Origin: Vibrio bathopelagicus
Lineage (GTDB): Bacteria; Pseudomonadota; Gammaproteobacteria; Enterobacterales; Vibrionaceae
DNA: 64,000 bases
Reading direction: 5' to 3'
Assembly (NCBI RefSeq): GCF_014879975.1
Contig: NZ_CP062500.1
Location: 248,001-312,000 of the forward strand
A program made the position numbers and the translations under genes. The notes under the pieces are model-generated. The model ran no database searches. It was not told the origin of the DNA and saw only the letters and a list, made by a program, of their open reading frames with translations. Positions 19,285 through 29,822 of this stretch are shown here, in pieces; positions within the stretch are counted from its first letter, which is position 1, and each line of letters opens with the position of its first letter.

Positions 19285-20172
19285 CTAGCTGACCAGAATA
19301 CCAGTACCAACTACAGCAACAATGGCACCGATCCAAGCGTAAGCATTCGGCCTTTGCTTGGTATAAAGCCATAATATGGGTAACAACATGATTGGCGTGG
19401 TTGAAGATAACAGCGCGACCATGCCGACATTCCCTTCTTGCAGCGCATACAAGATCAGCGTCATTCCCACCGCCATCGCTAAAAAGCCGTTAACCGCGGT
19501 AATCGCGAATATCTGTTTATTCATTGGGTTTAGTGCGCGTGAAAGTTTAGCGCCCGTTAAGCGAAACAGTGAGTGAGCCACAAAGGCGGAGATCATTCGA
19601 ATGGCAGAAGCTGCTATTGGGTCGATGCTGGTTTGCATCACGGGTTTGGCAATAATACCGCCCAATGCTTGGCAAATCGCCGCTGTAATTCCTAGCGCAA
19701 CACCAATCCACACCGTACCCTTAATGGTTTCAAGTTGGTTGTTCGCTTGTCCTCGACGACCAAAGAATATCGCGGTTAACACGCCGCTAAACACCAATGC
19801 AGAGCCAATCAGTTCTACCGAGGTCATGCTTTCGCTAAACAGGAAGTAACCGAGAATGGCTGAGAACACAGCGTGACAAGAGAACAGCAAACCCGCTTGG
19901 CGCGGCCCCATTCGGTTCAAACAGGCAAATAGGGCTGTATCACCAATGAAGATACCAATTAGGCCAGACAGCATCATGGGTGTTACCAGATCGGCTTCCA
20001 CACTTGTCCAGCCACCCGTAAACCAAGCCATGCTTGATAAGATGATCGCGGTACAACCCATTCTCCAACGACTATAGGCGAAAGAACCTAAGTGTTGAGC
20101 TGGTTTTACTGACATTAGGCTCGCAATCGCCCAAAGAAAAGCGGCAGCAAGAGCTAACCATTCGAATCCCAT
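19285..20172 (-). CDS. EamA/DMT-superfamily transporter
   Basis: Inner-membrane drug/metabolite transporter of 295 residues with ten predicted membrane helices in two EamA repeats (about 5-135 and 150-290). It starts MGFEWLALAAAFLWAIASL at 20172, chosen because AAGGAT lies about 9 nt upstream. A longer form from 20220 would add 16 polar residues without a clear ribosome binding site. Substrate is unknown: EamA proteins export amino acids, metabolites or toxic compounds. It converges with epmA. Confidence 0.85.
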   Translation of the reverse strand: MGFEWLALAAAFLWAIASLMSVKPAQHLGSFAYSRWRMGCTAIILSSMAWFTGGWTSVEADLVTPMMLSGLIGIFIGDTALFACLNRMGPRQAGLLFSCHAVFSAILGYFLFSESMTSVELIGSALVFSGVLTAIFFGRRGQANNQLETIKGTVWIGVALGITAAICQALGGIIAKPVMQTSIDPIAASAIRMISAFVAHSLFRLTGAKLSRALNPMNKQIFAITAVNGFLAMAVGMTLILYALQEGNVGMVALLSSTTPIMLLPILWLYTKQRPNAYAWIGAIVAVVGTGILVS

Positions 20173-20324
20173 CTGAATAACATCCTTGTGTCTGGGATAA
20201 ATTAGCTCATCAATATGCATTAAACCGAACTGAGAACAAAGCGATTCTTAATAAAAGCACTGCTTTGCTCCTCAGTGATAGGTTTGCTCCAGCTATCCGT
20301 TTCGTTTGTCTAAGTCGCGAGGCT

Positions 20325-22205
20325 TTATACCTTAAAGCGCTCCACATCTCGACGCATCGATTCAGCAGCATTGCTCATCTCATTAGAGCTATTACGACTG
20401 CTTTCAGCTTGCTGTGCCAAATCGTCAGATGCGTCTTTGATCCCTTGCGTGTTGCGACTGATGTCTTCGCTCACTGCACGTTGTTCTTCTGCTGCACTGG
20501 CTATTTGCAGTGCCATGTCGTTGATTTCAGTGATCGCTTGCGTGATTTTAGTGAGGCTGCCATGGGCTTGTTCTGCGAAGCCTACACTGTTCTCTGCCAG
20601 TTGAGTGCTGGTAGTCATGCTTTCAACGGCATGTTCGGTATTCTTCTGTAACGTATCAATCATCACGCGGATTTCTTCGGTCGAGCCATGTGTTCTTTGG
20701 CTGAGCACTCGAACCTCATCGGCGACAACCGCAAATCCACGACCTTGTTCTCCCGCTCGAGCGGCTTCAATCGCAGCATTTAATGCCAACAGGTTGGTTT
20801 GTTCGGCAATGCCTTGAATGGTGGATAGGATCTGATTGATGCTTTGCGCGTTATTTTCTAATTCTCGAATAACATTGGCCGCGTCTTCAACTTGAGTCGC
20901 AAGGCCTGTAATTGCATCACGGTTTTGTTGAATAACCTCTTGGCCTTCGTTACAAGCGGTCGCTGATGCCTGAGAAGCGGAGGCGGTTAATTCGGCATGG
21001 CTGGCCACTTCAGCGGCGGTGGCGGACATTTCATGAATCGCAGTCGCAATTTGGTTGATGTCGTTTTGTTGATTCTCAACTCGAATCGAAGATTGGGTAG
21101 CCAGTTGATTGGCTTTTTCTGCATGATTGTTGAGATCGTGGCTGTGTTCTATCACGCCCTTAAGCATGCTTTGCATTTGACTCAAGAACTGGTTCACGAG
21201 CTCGGCAAGTTTGCCAATTTCATCCATACGTGTGATATCAATACGCTGGGTGAGGTCGCCTCTGCCTTGAGCCAGTTGAGTCAGCGCTTCAGACAATGTT
21301 TGCAGTGGGGAAAGCAGGCGGTTGATGACGACGGTGCTCGCAATTGAAATGACGATGTACAAAATCAAAGAGGTTAGTGTGATGAACTGAATGGCATCAG
21401 ATACCGCAGAAAACGCCATCTCTTTATCGATAACAATACCCAGAGACCAATCTGTGTTCGGAATGTTGGCCATGTAGACCATTTTATCACCCTGGCCAGG
21501 CCAAGTGAGCGTGGTGATCATTTGGTTTTGGAGTAGTTGTGACACCTTGTTGGTTGTTAGTTCTGGATTCAAACTAATTAGTGGTTTTTGACTCAGCTCT
21601 TCATCACTGTAGGCAACTATGTTGTTGTTGCCATCGACTAAAAACGCAAAGCCATCGTTATCGAGTTTTACATTGAGAACCGTATCAATAATGCTGGTTA
21701 CGGTTAAATCTGCCGCGAGAACGCCTTGTCTCTCTCCACTGAATGCTTTGGCAAAGCTGATGACGATGCTGCCGTCAAAGTCTTGATAAGGCTCTGTGAT
21801 GATGAGATCGGATGTTGCGTTGGCGTCTTTATACCAAGGTCGGGTGCGTGGGTCGTAGCCTGCTGGCCAATCTTCACCTTTGTCGCCATAAGCGATAGTG
21901 CCATCGCTGAATCCGGCATAAACAGACAGGAATTGTCCTGCTTGTTTGGTGATTAATAACTCGCGGTCAGAGTTACTATTGCTTGAAATGGTCGATTCAT
22001 TGGCAAGCATCATATCACTGCGGATAGAGAGCCAATCGGCAATGTAATTGGTGGTGCCAACACTGACATTTTTCATTTCTTGGTTGATCGCGACTTCAGT
22101 CTCTTGAGTAAGCTGATTGACCGATATCCAAGCTTGAGCGCCACTCACGACGGCGATAATGACCGCAATCGCGATCTGAATTTTAAACTTAATAGTATGT
22201 CTCAA
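20325..22205 (-). CDS. Methyl-accepting chemotaxis protein with dCache sensor
   Basis: A 626-residue chemoreceptor. Order: membrane helix 1 (about 9-30), periplasmic ligand-binding domain of the double Cache type (about 31-275, with [11 protein letters not shown] and a GVLAADLTV segment), membrane helix 2 (about 280-302), HAMP (about 303-355, [13 protein letters not shown]), and a signalling domain with the highly conserved tip [19 protein letters not shown], which contacts CheA and CheW. Methylation-helix patterns flank the tip. WYKDA-type dCache domains often bind amino acids or small carboxylates, so the neighbouring DASS transporter is suggestive only. No C-terminal NWETF-type pentapeptide is present. 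Confidence 0.93.
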   Translation of the reverse strand: MRHTIKFKIQIAIAVIIAVVSGAQAWISVNQLTQETEVAINQEMKNVSVGTTNYIADWLSIRSDMMLANESTISSNSNSDRELLITKQAGQFLSVYAGFSDGTIAYGDKGEDWPAGYDPRTRPWYKDANATSDLIITEPYQDFDGSIVISFAKAFSGERQGVLAADLTVTSIIDTVLNVKLDNDGFAFLVDGNNNIVAYSDEELSQKPLISLNPELTTNKVSQLLQNQMITTLTWPGQGDKMVYMANIPNTDWSLGIVIDKEMAFSAVSDAIQFITLTSLILYIVISIASTVVINRLLSPLQTLSEALTQLAQGRGDLTQRIDITRMDEIGKLAELVNQFLSQMQSMLKGVIEHSHDLNNHAEKANQLATQSSIRVENQQNDINQIATAIHEMSATAAEVASHAELTASASQASATACNEGQEVIQQNRDAITGLATQVEDAANVIRELENNAQSINQILSTIQGIAEQTNLLALNAAIEAARAGEQGRGFAVVADEVRVLSQRTHGSTEEIRVMIDTLQKNTEHAVESMTTSTQLAENSVGFAEQAHGSLTKITQAITEINDMALQIASAAEEQRAVSEDISRNTQGIKDASDDLAQQAESSRNSSNEMSNAAESMRRDVERFKV

Positions 22206-22405
22206 GGTCTATTCCTCTCTATTAGACAAAAAACTAATTGACAGTGACGTACTTGATGGTGAATTGGTGTGTCTCTGATGCGTGTATAGTGCCGTTGTCT
22301 TGATGTTAGTAAATGTGTTTAAAATCAAAAATTTAAAAACATCCATCGTTATTTTTAATAAACCGTGAAGTAGAATCACAATTATCTATCGATTAAAAAC
22401 TGATA

Positions 22406-22447
22406 AACCCTTCAGCTAGCGAAATCATGATTGCTAGCTGGAGGGTT
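22406..22447 (-). terminator. Rho-independent terminator of the DASS transporter gene
   Basis: 15-bp arms (22406-22420 and 22433-22447, one G-U pair). On the minus strand the stem is followed by TTATCAGTTTTT. It lies 20 bp after the stop codon. The rest of the gap up to the chemoreceptor start is AT-rich with no gene. Confidence 0.75.
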
Positions 22448-22466
22448 GTAGTGAGGGATTAACGTG

Positions 22467-23882
22467 CTAGGTGATGATAAACAGCGCGAGGTAGACCATT
22501 AATAAGCCGACAATCCCCAAGATGATGCCCATCTTCGCCATGTCTTTGCTCTCAATAAGTCCGGTTGAGTAAGCCAGCGAGTTTGGTGGTGTCGACACTG
22601 GAAGAATCATACCGAGTGATGCGGAGAAGGCGACCACAACCAACAAGCCTTGCAAGCCGCCAATCGCGACCAAGCTTTCCATGGATGCGCCAATCGCAGC
22701 CGCTATCGGCATCAGTAAGTTGGCAGTTGCGGTGTTCGACATGAAGTTAGCCATTAACCAACACACGATAGATAGCGTTAGTACCACTGCAGCAGGCGAG
22801 AGTGATTCATAGTCAATCGCGTGCGCCAATGCCGCAGCTAGCCCTGTTTTGTCCAAGCCGATACCAATCGCAATACCACCCGCCACTAACCACAACACAT
22901 CCCAGTTAATCAGCTTGAGCTCTTCTTTGCCCATGATGCCAGTCAGCGTGAACACCGCCAACGGAATGATCGAGACCACATAGGTGTTCATGCCGTGCAG
23001 TTTGGTGGTCATCCATAACAGAATAGTGGCGGCGAAGGTGACGTAAACGACAATCGCTCGCCAGCTTTTCCTAAATTGGCCATCAAGCTTGAGTACCATG
23101 TTTCTTTCTTTAGAAGGGAAGAGTTTTTGTAGAAGAAACCAAGCGATGGTGAGTTGGATAATCACAAAAGGTAAGCCCATCATCATCCAGCTAAGGAAGT
23201 CGATACTGTTTTCGCCAGTCAGATATTGCAGTGCGATCGCATTGGGTGGTGTACCGATGGGTGTCGCGATACCACCGGTGTTAGCAGCAATTGGAATACA
23301 TAACACCAAAGCTTTAATTCCCATGTCGCCTTTTGGCGCAGAGGCTACGATCGGGCCTAGCAATGCGAGCATCATTACAGTAGTCGCCGTGTTCGACATA
23401 AACATCGAGAACACAGCGGTGATCAGCATTAAACCGAGCATGATGAAGCGTGGCTCTGTGCCAAATGGTTTGAGTAGCACCCGAGCTAGGTTGTTGTCGA
23501 GTTCGTACTTGGATGCCGATATTGCGAGAGCGAAACCACCCATGAAGAGGATGATGATTGGTGACGAAAATGCACCGAAGATGTCGGTATATTTGATTAA
23601 CTCACCGAGATCGTGTCCTGCTGGTGGGTTTCTAAATAGGTGCAGACCTTTGTCGGAAATCATTACCAGTTCAAGCGCAATGATCAAAATGGAAGTGGCG
23701 AATACCGGAACAGGTTCAAGCACCCACAGTAGAGCGGCCAACAAGAATATCGCTAACAGACGATGTTGAATCAGCGTGAGATCATCGATTGGGATGGAAT
23801 CTATCGGCATGAATAGCACGCCTAAGGGAATCGCAAAACAAATCAATAGCTTGACCAGAATGCCAATATTGAGTTTAGGCAT
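22467..23882 (-). CDS. DASS/SLC13-family sodium-coupled dicarboxylate transporter (VcINDY-like)
   Basis: A 471-residue inner-membrane symporter that probably imports succinate or other C4-dicarboxylates with sodium. The two SNT signature motifs of the family are present: MSNTATTVMMLALLGPI in the first half and MSNTATANLLMPIAAAIG in the second, plus the GTPPNA and STPPNS loops that coordinate sodium. About 11 membrane segments and hairpins. The structurally characterised homologue is V. cholerae VcINDY. It sits next to a chemoreceptor and 5 kb from fumarate reductase, but on its own transcript. Exact substrate is inferred from the family. Confidence 0.9.
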   Translation of the reverse strand: MPKLNIGILVKLLICFAIPLGVLFMPIDSIPIDDLTLIQHRLLAIFLLAALLWVLEPVPVFATSILIIALELVMISDKGLHLFRNPPAGHDLGELIKYTDIFGAFSSPIIILFMGGFALAISASKYELDNNLARVLLKPFGTEPRFIMLGLMLITAVFSMFMSNTATTVMMLALLGPIVASAPKGDMGIKALVLCIPIAANTGGIATPIGTPPNAIALQYLTGENSIDFLSWMMMGLPFVIIQLTIAWFLLQKLFPSKERNMVLKLDGQFRKSWRAIVVYVTFAATILLWMTTKLHGMNTYVVSIIPLAVFTLTGIMGKEELKLINWDVLWLVAGGIAIGIGLDKTGLAAALAHAIDYESLSPAAVVLTLSIVCWLMANFMSNTATANLLMPIAAAIGASMESLVAIGGLQGLLVVVAFSASLGMILPVSTPPNSLAYSTGLIESKDMAKMGIILGIVGLLMVYLALFIIT

Positions 23883-24111
23883 GATACAAAGACCCTATGA
23901 ATAAAATATCTTCAAATAGAGTAAGTTATCTGGATTTTTGGTACTTGGAGACGGGTTGTAAAATCGAAAAGTTGTTTAAGGTTTCGACAGTTGTTTTGTT
24001 TTTGGTCAATCTTTTTTCTGGGTAATTCGACGTCTTATTCGTTGAGAATAAGGTTGTCGGTAGTTAGATTGGTTGAAATCTTGAAGGGAAATGTCTCGAA
24101 CTAGATAAGAA
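23883..24111. other. Gap between DASS gene and the psd terminator
   Basis: About 230 bp of AT-rich sequence that must hold the transporter promoter. One small hairpin (CTTATTC / GAATAAG) is visible around 24030-24050. No gene seen. Confidence 0.4.
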
Positions 24112-24146
24112 AAAGGCGCGTTATTTACTCGAAATAACGCGCCTTT
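24112..24146 (-). terminator. Strong bidirectional terminator downstream of psd
   Basis: 15-bp perfect arms (24112-24126 and 24132-24146) with a 5-nt loop, flanked by A- and T-runs so that it can act on both strands. It lies 60 bp after the psd stop. Confidence 0.88.
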
Positions 24147-24207
24147 AATATGTCTATGAGTGAACTTGCATCGACAAGTAATACTATCTACAAGCTAACT
24201 CAGGAAG

Positions 24208-25125
24208 TTATGCTTGGTCTGTGTTCTCAACAGTTTCAGCAGTATCTTCAGTTACTTCGGCTTCTTTGCCCGCAATATGCGCGAAAGGTGTGCCTAGAAC
24301 GGTTTTCTCACCATTCTGCATCGTTTCGTCAAACTTGATTGCATCTTTAGCAAACAGGTTGATAACGGTTGAACCAAGCTTGAAGCGACCCATCTCTTCG
24401 CCTTTCTTCAAGATGATAGATTTGTCACCTTGTGCTGGGTAATCCCATTTGTAAACCGAGTTACCGCGAGGTGGTGTGATGGTGCCAGCCCAAACCTGCT
24501 CGATGCTACCTACGATAGTTGCACCAACCAGCACTTGTGCCATTGGGCCAAACTCAGTATCAAAGATACAAACTACACGCTCGTTACGTGCGAATAGGTT
24601 TGGAACGTTCTCTGCCGTTAGTGGGTTTACTGAGAAAAGGTCACCCGGAACGTAGATCATCTGACGCAATGTGCCGTCACATGGCATGTGCACGCGGTGG
24701 TAATCACTTGGAGACAAGTAAAGTGTTGCGAATTCGCCGTCTTTAAATTCATCCGCTAGAGCTGCATCACCACCCAATAGCTCACGAGCTGAGTAGTTGT
24801 GGTTTTTAGCTTGAATCAATTGACCATCAGTAATTGGGCCAAATTGGCTTACGCGAGCATCAGCAGGGTGAACAATCACGGATTCGCCTTCAGCGACAGG
24901 GCGCATGCCTTCTTTTAATTCACGCACGAAGAATTCATTGAATGTCTTAAAGTGTTTTGGATCGCTATGCAGAGCTTCATCCATGTTCACTTTGTATTGC
25001 TTGATGAACCAGTTGATGATCGCTGTTGTTAAACCGCCCGCTTTAGCAGACGCCAGTTTACCAACTAAACGAGTCAGGCCATGTTGTGGGATCCAGTACT
25101 GCAATCCAACTTTAATCTTATCCAT
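24208..25125 (-). CDS. psd: Phosphatidylserine decarboxylase proenzyme
   Basis: Makes phosphatidylethanolamine from phosphatidylserine at the inner membrane. The 305-residue proenzyme self-cleaves at the LGST motif (residues 250-253; S252 becomes the pyruvoyl group), giving a large beta and a small alpha chain. The catalytic [11 protein letters not shown] segment (about 86-96) and YHRVHMP (about 142-148) are present. The Glu/Thr-rich C-terminal tail is extra. Its leader contains four 17-bp tandem repeats. In E. coli psd is also near rsgA and orn. Confidence 0.96.
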   Translation of the reverse strand: MDKIKVGLQYWIPQHGLTRLVGKLASAKAGGLTTAIINWFIKQYKVNMDEALHSDPKHFKTFNEFFVRELKEGMRPVAEGESVIVHPADARVSQFGPITDGQLIQAKNHNYSARELLGGDAALADEFKDGEFATLYLSPSDYHRVHMPCDGTLRQMIYVPGDLFSVNPLTAENVPNLFARNERVVCIFDTEFGPMAQVLVGATIVGSIEQVWAGTITPPRGNSVYKWDYPAQGDKSIILKKGEEMGRFKLGSTVINLFAKDAIKFDETMQNGEKTVLGTPFAHIAGKEAEVTEDTAETVENTDQA

Positions 25126-25139
25126 TGTATTAATTTTCC

Positions 25140-25207
25140 GATGCTAATAGTTTTTTGATGCTAGTCGTTTTTTGATGCTAGTCGTTTTTCGATGCTAACT
25201 GCTTTTC
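25140..25207. repeat. Four tandem 17-bp repeats in the psd leader
   Basis: Units start at 25140, 25157, 25174 and 25191, each beginning GATGCTA and ending in a run of T or TTTTC. Units 2 and 3 differ by one base. The block lies 15-82 bp upstream of the psd ATG, within the likely promoter or 5' UTR. The remaining 120 bp to rsgA show nothing clear. Confidence 0.8.
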
Positions 25208-25328
25208 AATGTTATTTATCTTCAAAGAAAACGAGTTAATGACGGTTTAGGGCGCGAGATGTTACTTAAAATCGCGCAACTTGTCAGCAATCGTCAGTAA
25301 ACGCACATGTTTGTTCACAATAATGCGA

Positions 25329-26384
25329 TTATAGATCCGCTTTCTTACTTCGCGAGTACTGACGGTTATCTTTGTTGTCAGCCATTGTTTCAATAATGCG
25401 GTGGTAGCTAGCAAAACGTAAGCGGCTAATTTTTCCGTCCTCTACGGCTTCACGTAGGAGACATCCAGGATCGTCATTGTGCTTACAGTCACGGAACTTA
25501 CAGCCACCTAGGTATGGCTTGAATTCAATGAAAGCATCAGTGACTTCATCTGGTTCTAAATGCCATAGGCCGAATTCACGTACCCCTGGGGAATCGATAA
25601 GATCACCACCAGAAGGGAAGTGATACAAACGCGCGGCTGTGGTGGTGTGTTGACCCAGTCCTGAGTTTTCAGAAACTGCACCTTCTTCAATGTCCAATGT
25701 TGGCATTAGTGCATTCACTACGCTGGATTTACCTACGCCAGATTGACCAACGAAAATGTTGATACGATCTTTCAGTTCAGCTTCCAACTCTTTGATGCCG
25801 TAACCCGACTCTTTACTCACGAACATGACTTTATAACCGATTTTCTCGTATATCTTCAGCGTTTCGCGGTATTCGCTAATTTGTTGCTCTGTCAGCAAGT
25901 CGACTTTATTGAGCACAACTAAAGGGGCAATATTCACTGTTTCAGAGGCGATCAAGTAGCGGTCGATGATATTAAGTGATAGCTCCGGTAGTACAGCTGA
26001 AACGATAACCATTTGGTCTACGTTCGCTGCAACCGGTTTTAGGCCGTCATAGTAGTCAGGGCGAGTTAGCATTGATGTTCTCGGCTCAACGGCTTCGACA
26101 ACACCAGAGATGCCTGCCATTGACTCAAGCCCTGCGCGCCAAGTTACTTTGTCTCCGGAAACTAACGTTTCGATACTACGACGTAAGTTACAACGGTGAA
26201 CTTCGTTGGTTTCAAGATCTTCGATATCAGCATGTTGACCAAAGCGCGTAATCACGAGTCCGCTTTTTGTTCCGCCAAGCATGTTCTCATCCCACTGGAT
26301 AGAATCTTCTTTCTTGAGTCGCTTGTTCTGGTTGCTACGTACGCGACGCACCTGACCTTTGGTTAACTTCTTTTTTTTAGCCAC
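25329..26384 (-). CDS. rsgA: Small ribosomal subunit biogenesis GTPase RsgA
   Basis: Circularly permuted GTPase that helps late 30S maturation. The 351-residue product shows the permuted motif order: NKVD (G4, 159-162) precedes the P-loop GQSGVGKS (G1, 213-220) and DSPG (G3, 264-267). It has an N-terminal basic tail and OB-fold, and a C-terminal zinc site formed by C295, C300, H302 and C308. It is divergent from orn, the same arrangement as in E. coli. Confidence 0.97.
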   Translation of the reverse strand: MAKKKKLTKGQVRRVRSNQNKRLKKEDSIQWDENMLGGTKSGLVITRFGQHADIEDLETNEVHRCNLRRSIETLVSGDKVTWRAGLESMAGISGVVEAVEPRTSMLTRPDYYDGLKPVAANVDQMVIVSAVLPELSLNIIDRYLIASETVNIAPLVVLNKVDLLTEQQISEYRETLKIYEKIGYKVMFVSKESGYGIKELEAELKDRINIFVGQSGVGKSSVVNALMPTLDIEEGAVSENSGLGQHTTTAARLYHFPSGGDLIDSPGVREFGLWHLEPDEVTDAFIEFKPYLGGCKFRDCKHNDDPGCLLREAVEDGKISRLRFASYHRIIETMADNKDNRQYSRSKKADL

Positions 26385-26533
26385 AATTTTTCACTTAACA
26401 CATCTAACTTGATGATTGAGGACTCAAACGGGATGTTATTGGTGCCACTGATTTCGATGGCCCTAAAGCTAGTTTGAGTATAGTTATTTGGGTATAGTAC
26501 CTCTTTTATACATAAACAAATAGGCGACGCCTT

Positions 26534-27079
26534 ATGTCCTTTAGCGATCAGAACCTTATTTGGGTTGATCTAGAGATGACAGGACTTGATCCTGAAACTC
26601 ATAAAATTATTGAAATTGCTTCTATCGTTACCGATAGTGAGCTCAACATTCTGGCTGAAGGGCCTGTTTTGGCCATTCACCAACCTCAGAGTGAATTGGA
26701 CAAGATGGATGAGTGGTGTACGACGACTCATACTGGCAGCGGTTTAGTAAAGAGAATTCAAGAAAGCACCGTTTCAGAGCAAGATGCAATTAAACAAACG
26801 ATTGAGTTTCTTGAGAAGTGGGTACCGAAAGGTAAATCGCCTATTTGTGGTAACAGCATTGGCCAAGATCGTCGTTTCCTATACAAACACATGCCAGAGT
26901 TGGAAGAGTATTTCCACTACCGCTATGTCGACGTCAGCACTCTGAAAGAACTTGCGCGTCGTTGGAAACCTGAAGTACTCGATGGTTTTTCTAAATCAGG
27001 AAGCCACCTTGCGCTAGACGATATTCGAGAGTCGATTGCAGAGCTGCAGTACTACCGAAAAACAATCATTAGCATCTAA
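26534..27079 (+). CDS. orn: Oligoribonuclease
   Basis: A 181-residue 3'-5' exonuclease that degrades 2-5 nt RNA and the c-di-GMP product pGpG, essential in many gammaproteobacteria. It is a DEDDh-type enzyme: D12 and E14 in [11 protein letters not shown], with a later conserved Asp and the HLALDDI segment holding the His/Asp pair. It is followed by the tRNA array. Through pGpG clearance it connects functionally with the diguanylate cyclase in this window. Confidence 0.98.
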   Translation: MSFSDQNLIWVDLEMTGLDPETHKIIEIASIVTDSELNILAEGPVLAIHQPQSELDKMDEWCTTTHTGSGLVKRIQESTVSEQDAIKQTIEFLEKWVPKGKSPICGNSIGQDRRFLYKHMPELEEYFHYRYVDVSTLKELARRWKPEVLDGFSKSGSHLALDDIRESIAELQYYRKTIISI

Positions 27080-27196
27080 TCTGAGTGAATGATCACGTTT
27101 ATCTAACTTTTCAGGTACATACAGGGCATTTTTTTTGCAAATTAGTGTGCTTTTTCAGCAGTTGAGTAAAAACTTGCTGATTTTTGCATTAAGGAC

Positions 27197-27224
27197 TTGC
27201 ATCACAAAAAAATGCTCTTATAAT
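27197..27224 (+). promoter_or_regulatory. Promoter of the Gly/fMet tRNA array
   Basis: TTGCAT (27197-27202), 16-bp spacer, perfect TATAAT (27219-27224), followed by a GC-containing discriminator (CGCAGCCC) typical of stringently controlled stable-RNA promoters. The start would be near 27231, about 29 nt before the first tRNA. Confidence 0.75.
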
Positions 27225-27259
27225 TCGCAGCCCTGAACGGCGAAAGACGTTTTCAGATT

Positions 27260-27335
27260 GCGATACTAGCTCAGTTGGTAGAGCGCAACCTTGCCAAGGT
27301 TGAGGTCATCGGTTCGAACCCGATGTATCGCTCCA
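27260..27335 (+). tRNA. tRNA-Gly(GCC) 1
   Basis: 76 nt including encoded CCA. Acceptor GCGATAC / GTATCGC, anticodon loop CTTGCCAAG (GCC), T-loop GGTTCGAACCC. First gene of the array. Confidence 0.97.
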
Positions 27336-27386
27336 AATTCTCTCTTTTTAGAGAACAGTTTCATTGTCTTAAACAATGCATCCGGA

Positions 27387-27463
<77 letters not shown>

Positions 27464-27520
27464 CATTACAGTTGAACGTTGATTGATGCTTCTTAGCAGA
27501 AAGATGAACGGTTAGCTTAT

Positions 27521-27596
27521 GCGATACTAGCTCAGTTGGTAGAGCGCAACCTTGCCAAGGTTGAGGTCATCGGTTCGAACCCGATGTATCGCTCCA
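27521..27596 (+). tRNA. tRNA-Gly(GCC) 2
   Basis: Same sequence as Gly copy 1; first gene of the first 269-bp repeat unit. Confidence 0.97.
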
Positions 27597-27655
27597 ATTT
27601 CTTTCTTAGGATTGATGTTGGGAATAGAGTCATTGTCTTAAACAATGCATCCGGA

Positions 27656-27732
<77 letters not shown>

Positions 27733-27789
27733 CATTACAGTTGAACGTTGATTGATGCTTCTTAGCAGAAAGATGAACGGTTAGCTTAT

Positions 27790-27865
27790 GCGATACTAGC
27801 TCAGTTGGTAGAGCGCAACCTTGCCAAGGTTGAGGTCATCGGTTCGAACCCGATGTATCGCTCCA
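27790..27865 (+). tRNA. tRNA-Gly(GCC) 3
   Basis: Identical copy, 269 bp after copy 2. Confidence 0.97.
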
Positions 27866-27924
27866 ATTTCTTTCTTAGGATTGATGTTGGGAATAGAGTC
27901 ATTGTCTTAAACAATGCATCCGGA

Positions 27925-28001
<77 letters not shown>

Positions 28002-28058
28002 CATTACAGTTGAACGTTGATTGATGCTTCTTAGCAGAAAGATGAACGGTTAGCTTAT

Positions 28059-28134
28059 GCGATACTAGCTCAGTTGGTAGAGCGCAACCTTGCCAAGGTT
28101 GAGGTCATCGGTTCGAACCCGATGTATCGCTCCA
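28059..28134 (+). tRNA. tRNA-Gly(GCC) 4
   Basis: Identical copy in repeat unit 3. Confidence 0.97.
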
Positions 28135-28193
28135 ATTTCTTTCTTAGGATTGATGTTGGGAATAGAGTCATTGTCTTAAACAATGCATCCGGA

Positions 28194-28270
<77 letters not shown>

Positions 28271-28327
28271 CATTACAGTTGAACGTTGATTGATGCTTCT
28301 TAGCAGAAAGATGAACGGTTAGCTTAT

Positions 28328-28403
28328 GCGATACTAGCTCAGTTGGTAGAGCGCAACCTTGCCAAGGTTGAGGTCATCGGTTCGAACCCGATGTATCGCT
28401 CCA
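28328..28403 (+). tRNA. tRNA-Gly(GCC) 5
   Basis: Identical copy in repeat unit 4. Confidence 0.97.
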
Positions 28404-28462
28404 ATTTCTTTCTTAGGATTGATGTTGGGAATAGAGTCATTGTCTTAAACAATGCATCCGGA

Positions 28463-28539
<77 letters not shown>

Positions 28540-28596
28540 CATTACAGTTGAACGTTGATTGATGCTTCTTAGCAGAAAGATGAACGGTTAGCTTAT

Positions 28597-28672
28597 GCGA
28601 TACTAGCTCAGTTGGTAGAGCGCAACCTTGCCAAGGTTGAGGTCATCGGTTCGAACCCGATGTATCGCTCCA
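28597..28672 (+). tRNA. tRNA-Gly(GCC) 6
   Basis: Identical copy in repeat unit 5. Confidence 0.97.
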
Positions 28673-28731
28673 ATTTCTTTCTTAGGATTGATGTTGGGAA
28701 TAGAGTCATTGTCTTAAACAATGCATCCGGA

Positions 28732-28808
<77 letters not shown>

Positions 28809-28865
28809 CATTACAGTTGAACGTTGATTGATGCTTCTTAGCAGAAAGATGAACGGTTAGCTTAT

Positions 28866-28941
28866 GCGATACTAGCTCAGTTGGTAGAGCGCAACCTTGC
28901 CAAGGTTGAGGTCATCGGTTCGAACCCGATGTATCGCTCCA
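28866..28941 (+). tRNA. tRNA-Gly(GCC) 7
   Basis: Identical copy in repeat unit 6. Confidence 0.97.
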
Positions 28942-29000
28942 ATTTCTTTCTTAGGATTGATGTTGGGAATAGAGTCATTGTCTTAAACAATGCATCCGGA

Positions 29001-29077
<77 letters not shown>

Positions 29078-29135
29078 CATTACAGTTGAACGTTAATTGA
29101 TGCTTCTGAGCACACAAGATTAACGGTTAGCTCAT

Positions 29136-29211
29136 GCGATACTAGCTCAGTTGGTAGAGCGCAACCTTGCCAAGGTTGAGGTCATCGGTTCGAACCCGAT
29201 GTATCGCTCCA
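29136..29211 (+). tRNA. tRNA-Gly(GCC) 8
   Basis: Last gene of the array. The tRNA itself is identical to the others; the preceding spacer has substitutions and a net one-base insertion. Confidence 0.97.
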
Positions 29212-29323
29212 GTTTACTCTCAATGGTAAACAACACTCTTTAAACCACAGTGTTTAAAGACGACCTTACCGGTCACGCTCTTTCTTTAATGCTGCGAAGC
29301 ATAATCCCCCAAAAAAGCAAATA

Positions 29324-29350
29324 ATCCTCCATCATGGTGGATATTTTTTT
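29324..29350 (+). terminator. Probable terminator of the tRNA array
   Basis: ATCCTCC / GGTGGAT stem (one mismatch) with a 5-nt loop and a run of seven T. Confidence 0.6.
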
Positions 29351-29416
29351 GTCTTAAATTTTTCTTAGCAACTGGAATGCTAGTAAACATCAGGCCTCTG
29401 AAGCAGATACTTGAGG

Positions 29417-29709
29417 TTTTTCACATCTATAAACAGACTTATCCACAAATAACACTGTGTGGATAACTTGGTTGATAAAGTTATTTCAGACCTAATTCTT
29501 TATATATCTCAAAAAGATCTTTCTTTATTTCAATGCGTTAGTAAAACGCAGGGTTCTGTAACTTGTTGTTTTATATTGAGTTGTAGCTTGGCTTGAGATT
29601 GAGTTAAAGATCGTTAACTTGTTGTTTTTTGATCTTAATCATTTATGGGCTTTGTGTTTAACTTTACGCGGGTGTTGAAAGTTTACGAAATATTTTAATT
29701 TTTTCCACA
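29417..29709. other. DnaA-box cluster (datA-like locus)
   Basis: Two perfect DnaA boxes TTATCCACA: plus strand at 29439-29447 and minus strand at 29458-29466, convergent with 10 bp between. Relaxed boxes matching TTWTNCACA lie at 29417-29425 (TTTTTCACA) and 29701-29709 (TTTTCCACA). A one-mismatch minus-strand box (TTAAACACA) lies at 29653-29661. In E. coli the DnaA-titrating site datA lies between the glyVXY tRNA operon and queG, and here the cluster is between tRNA-Gly genes and queG. No IHF consensus was found by eye. It is not oriC: mnmG, mioC and dnaA are absent. Confidence 0.6.
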
Positions 29710-29822
29710 TTGCCAAAATTGAGAACAAGGTCAAACATTGTTCTAATATTATGTGCAACGGGTTGTCTTAAATATTGGACTATTTAGGTAGGTTAACTAG
29801 CCAATCGTTGGTTCCTAAAGGG

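Larger units (their letters stand above)
29212..29822. other. 611-bp gap between the tRNA array and queG
   Basis: It contains a perfect 9-bp hairpin (29237-29260, TCTTTAAAC / GTTTAAAGA), the array terminator, and AT-rich DNA with DnaA boxes (listed separately). No coding sequence is supported. Confidence 0.6.

Noticed and set aside
22206..22330. Sigma54 promoter of the chemoreceptor (GG-N10-GC on the minus strand)
   Set aside because: Only the GG and GC core fit; the TT of the -12 element is replaced and there is no enhancer evidence.
29417..29709. Replication origin of chromosome 1
   Set aside because: The gene context (orn, queG) is not that of oriC1, and there are too few boxes and no clear 13-mer array; a DnaA-titrating site fits better.
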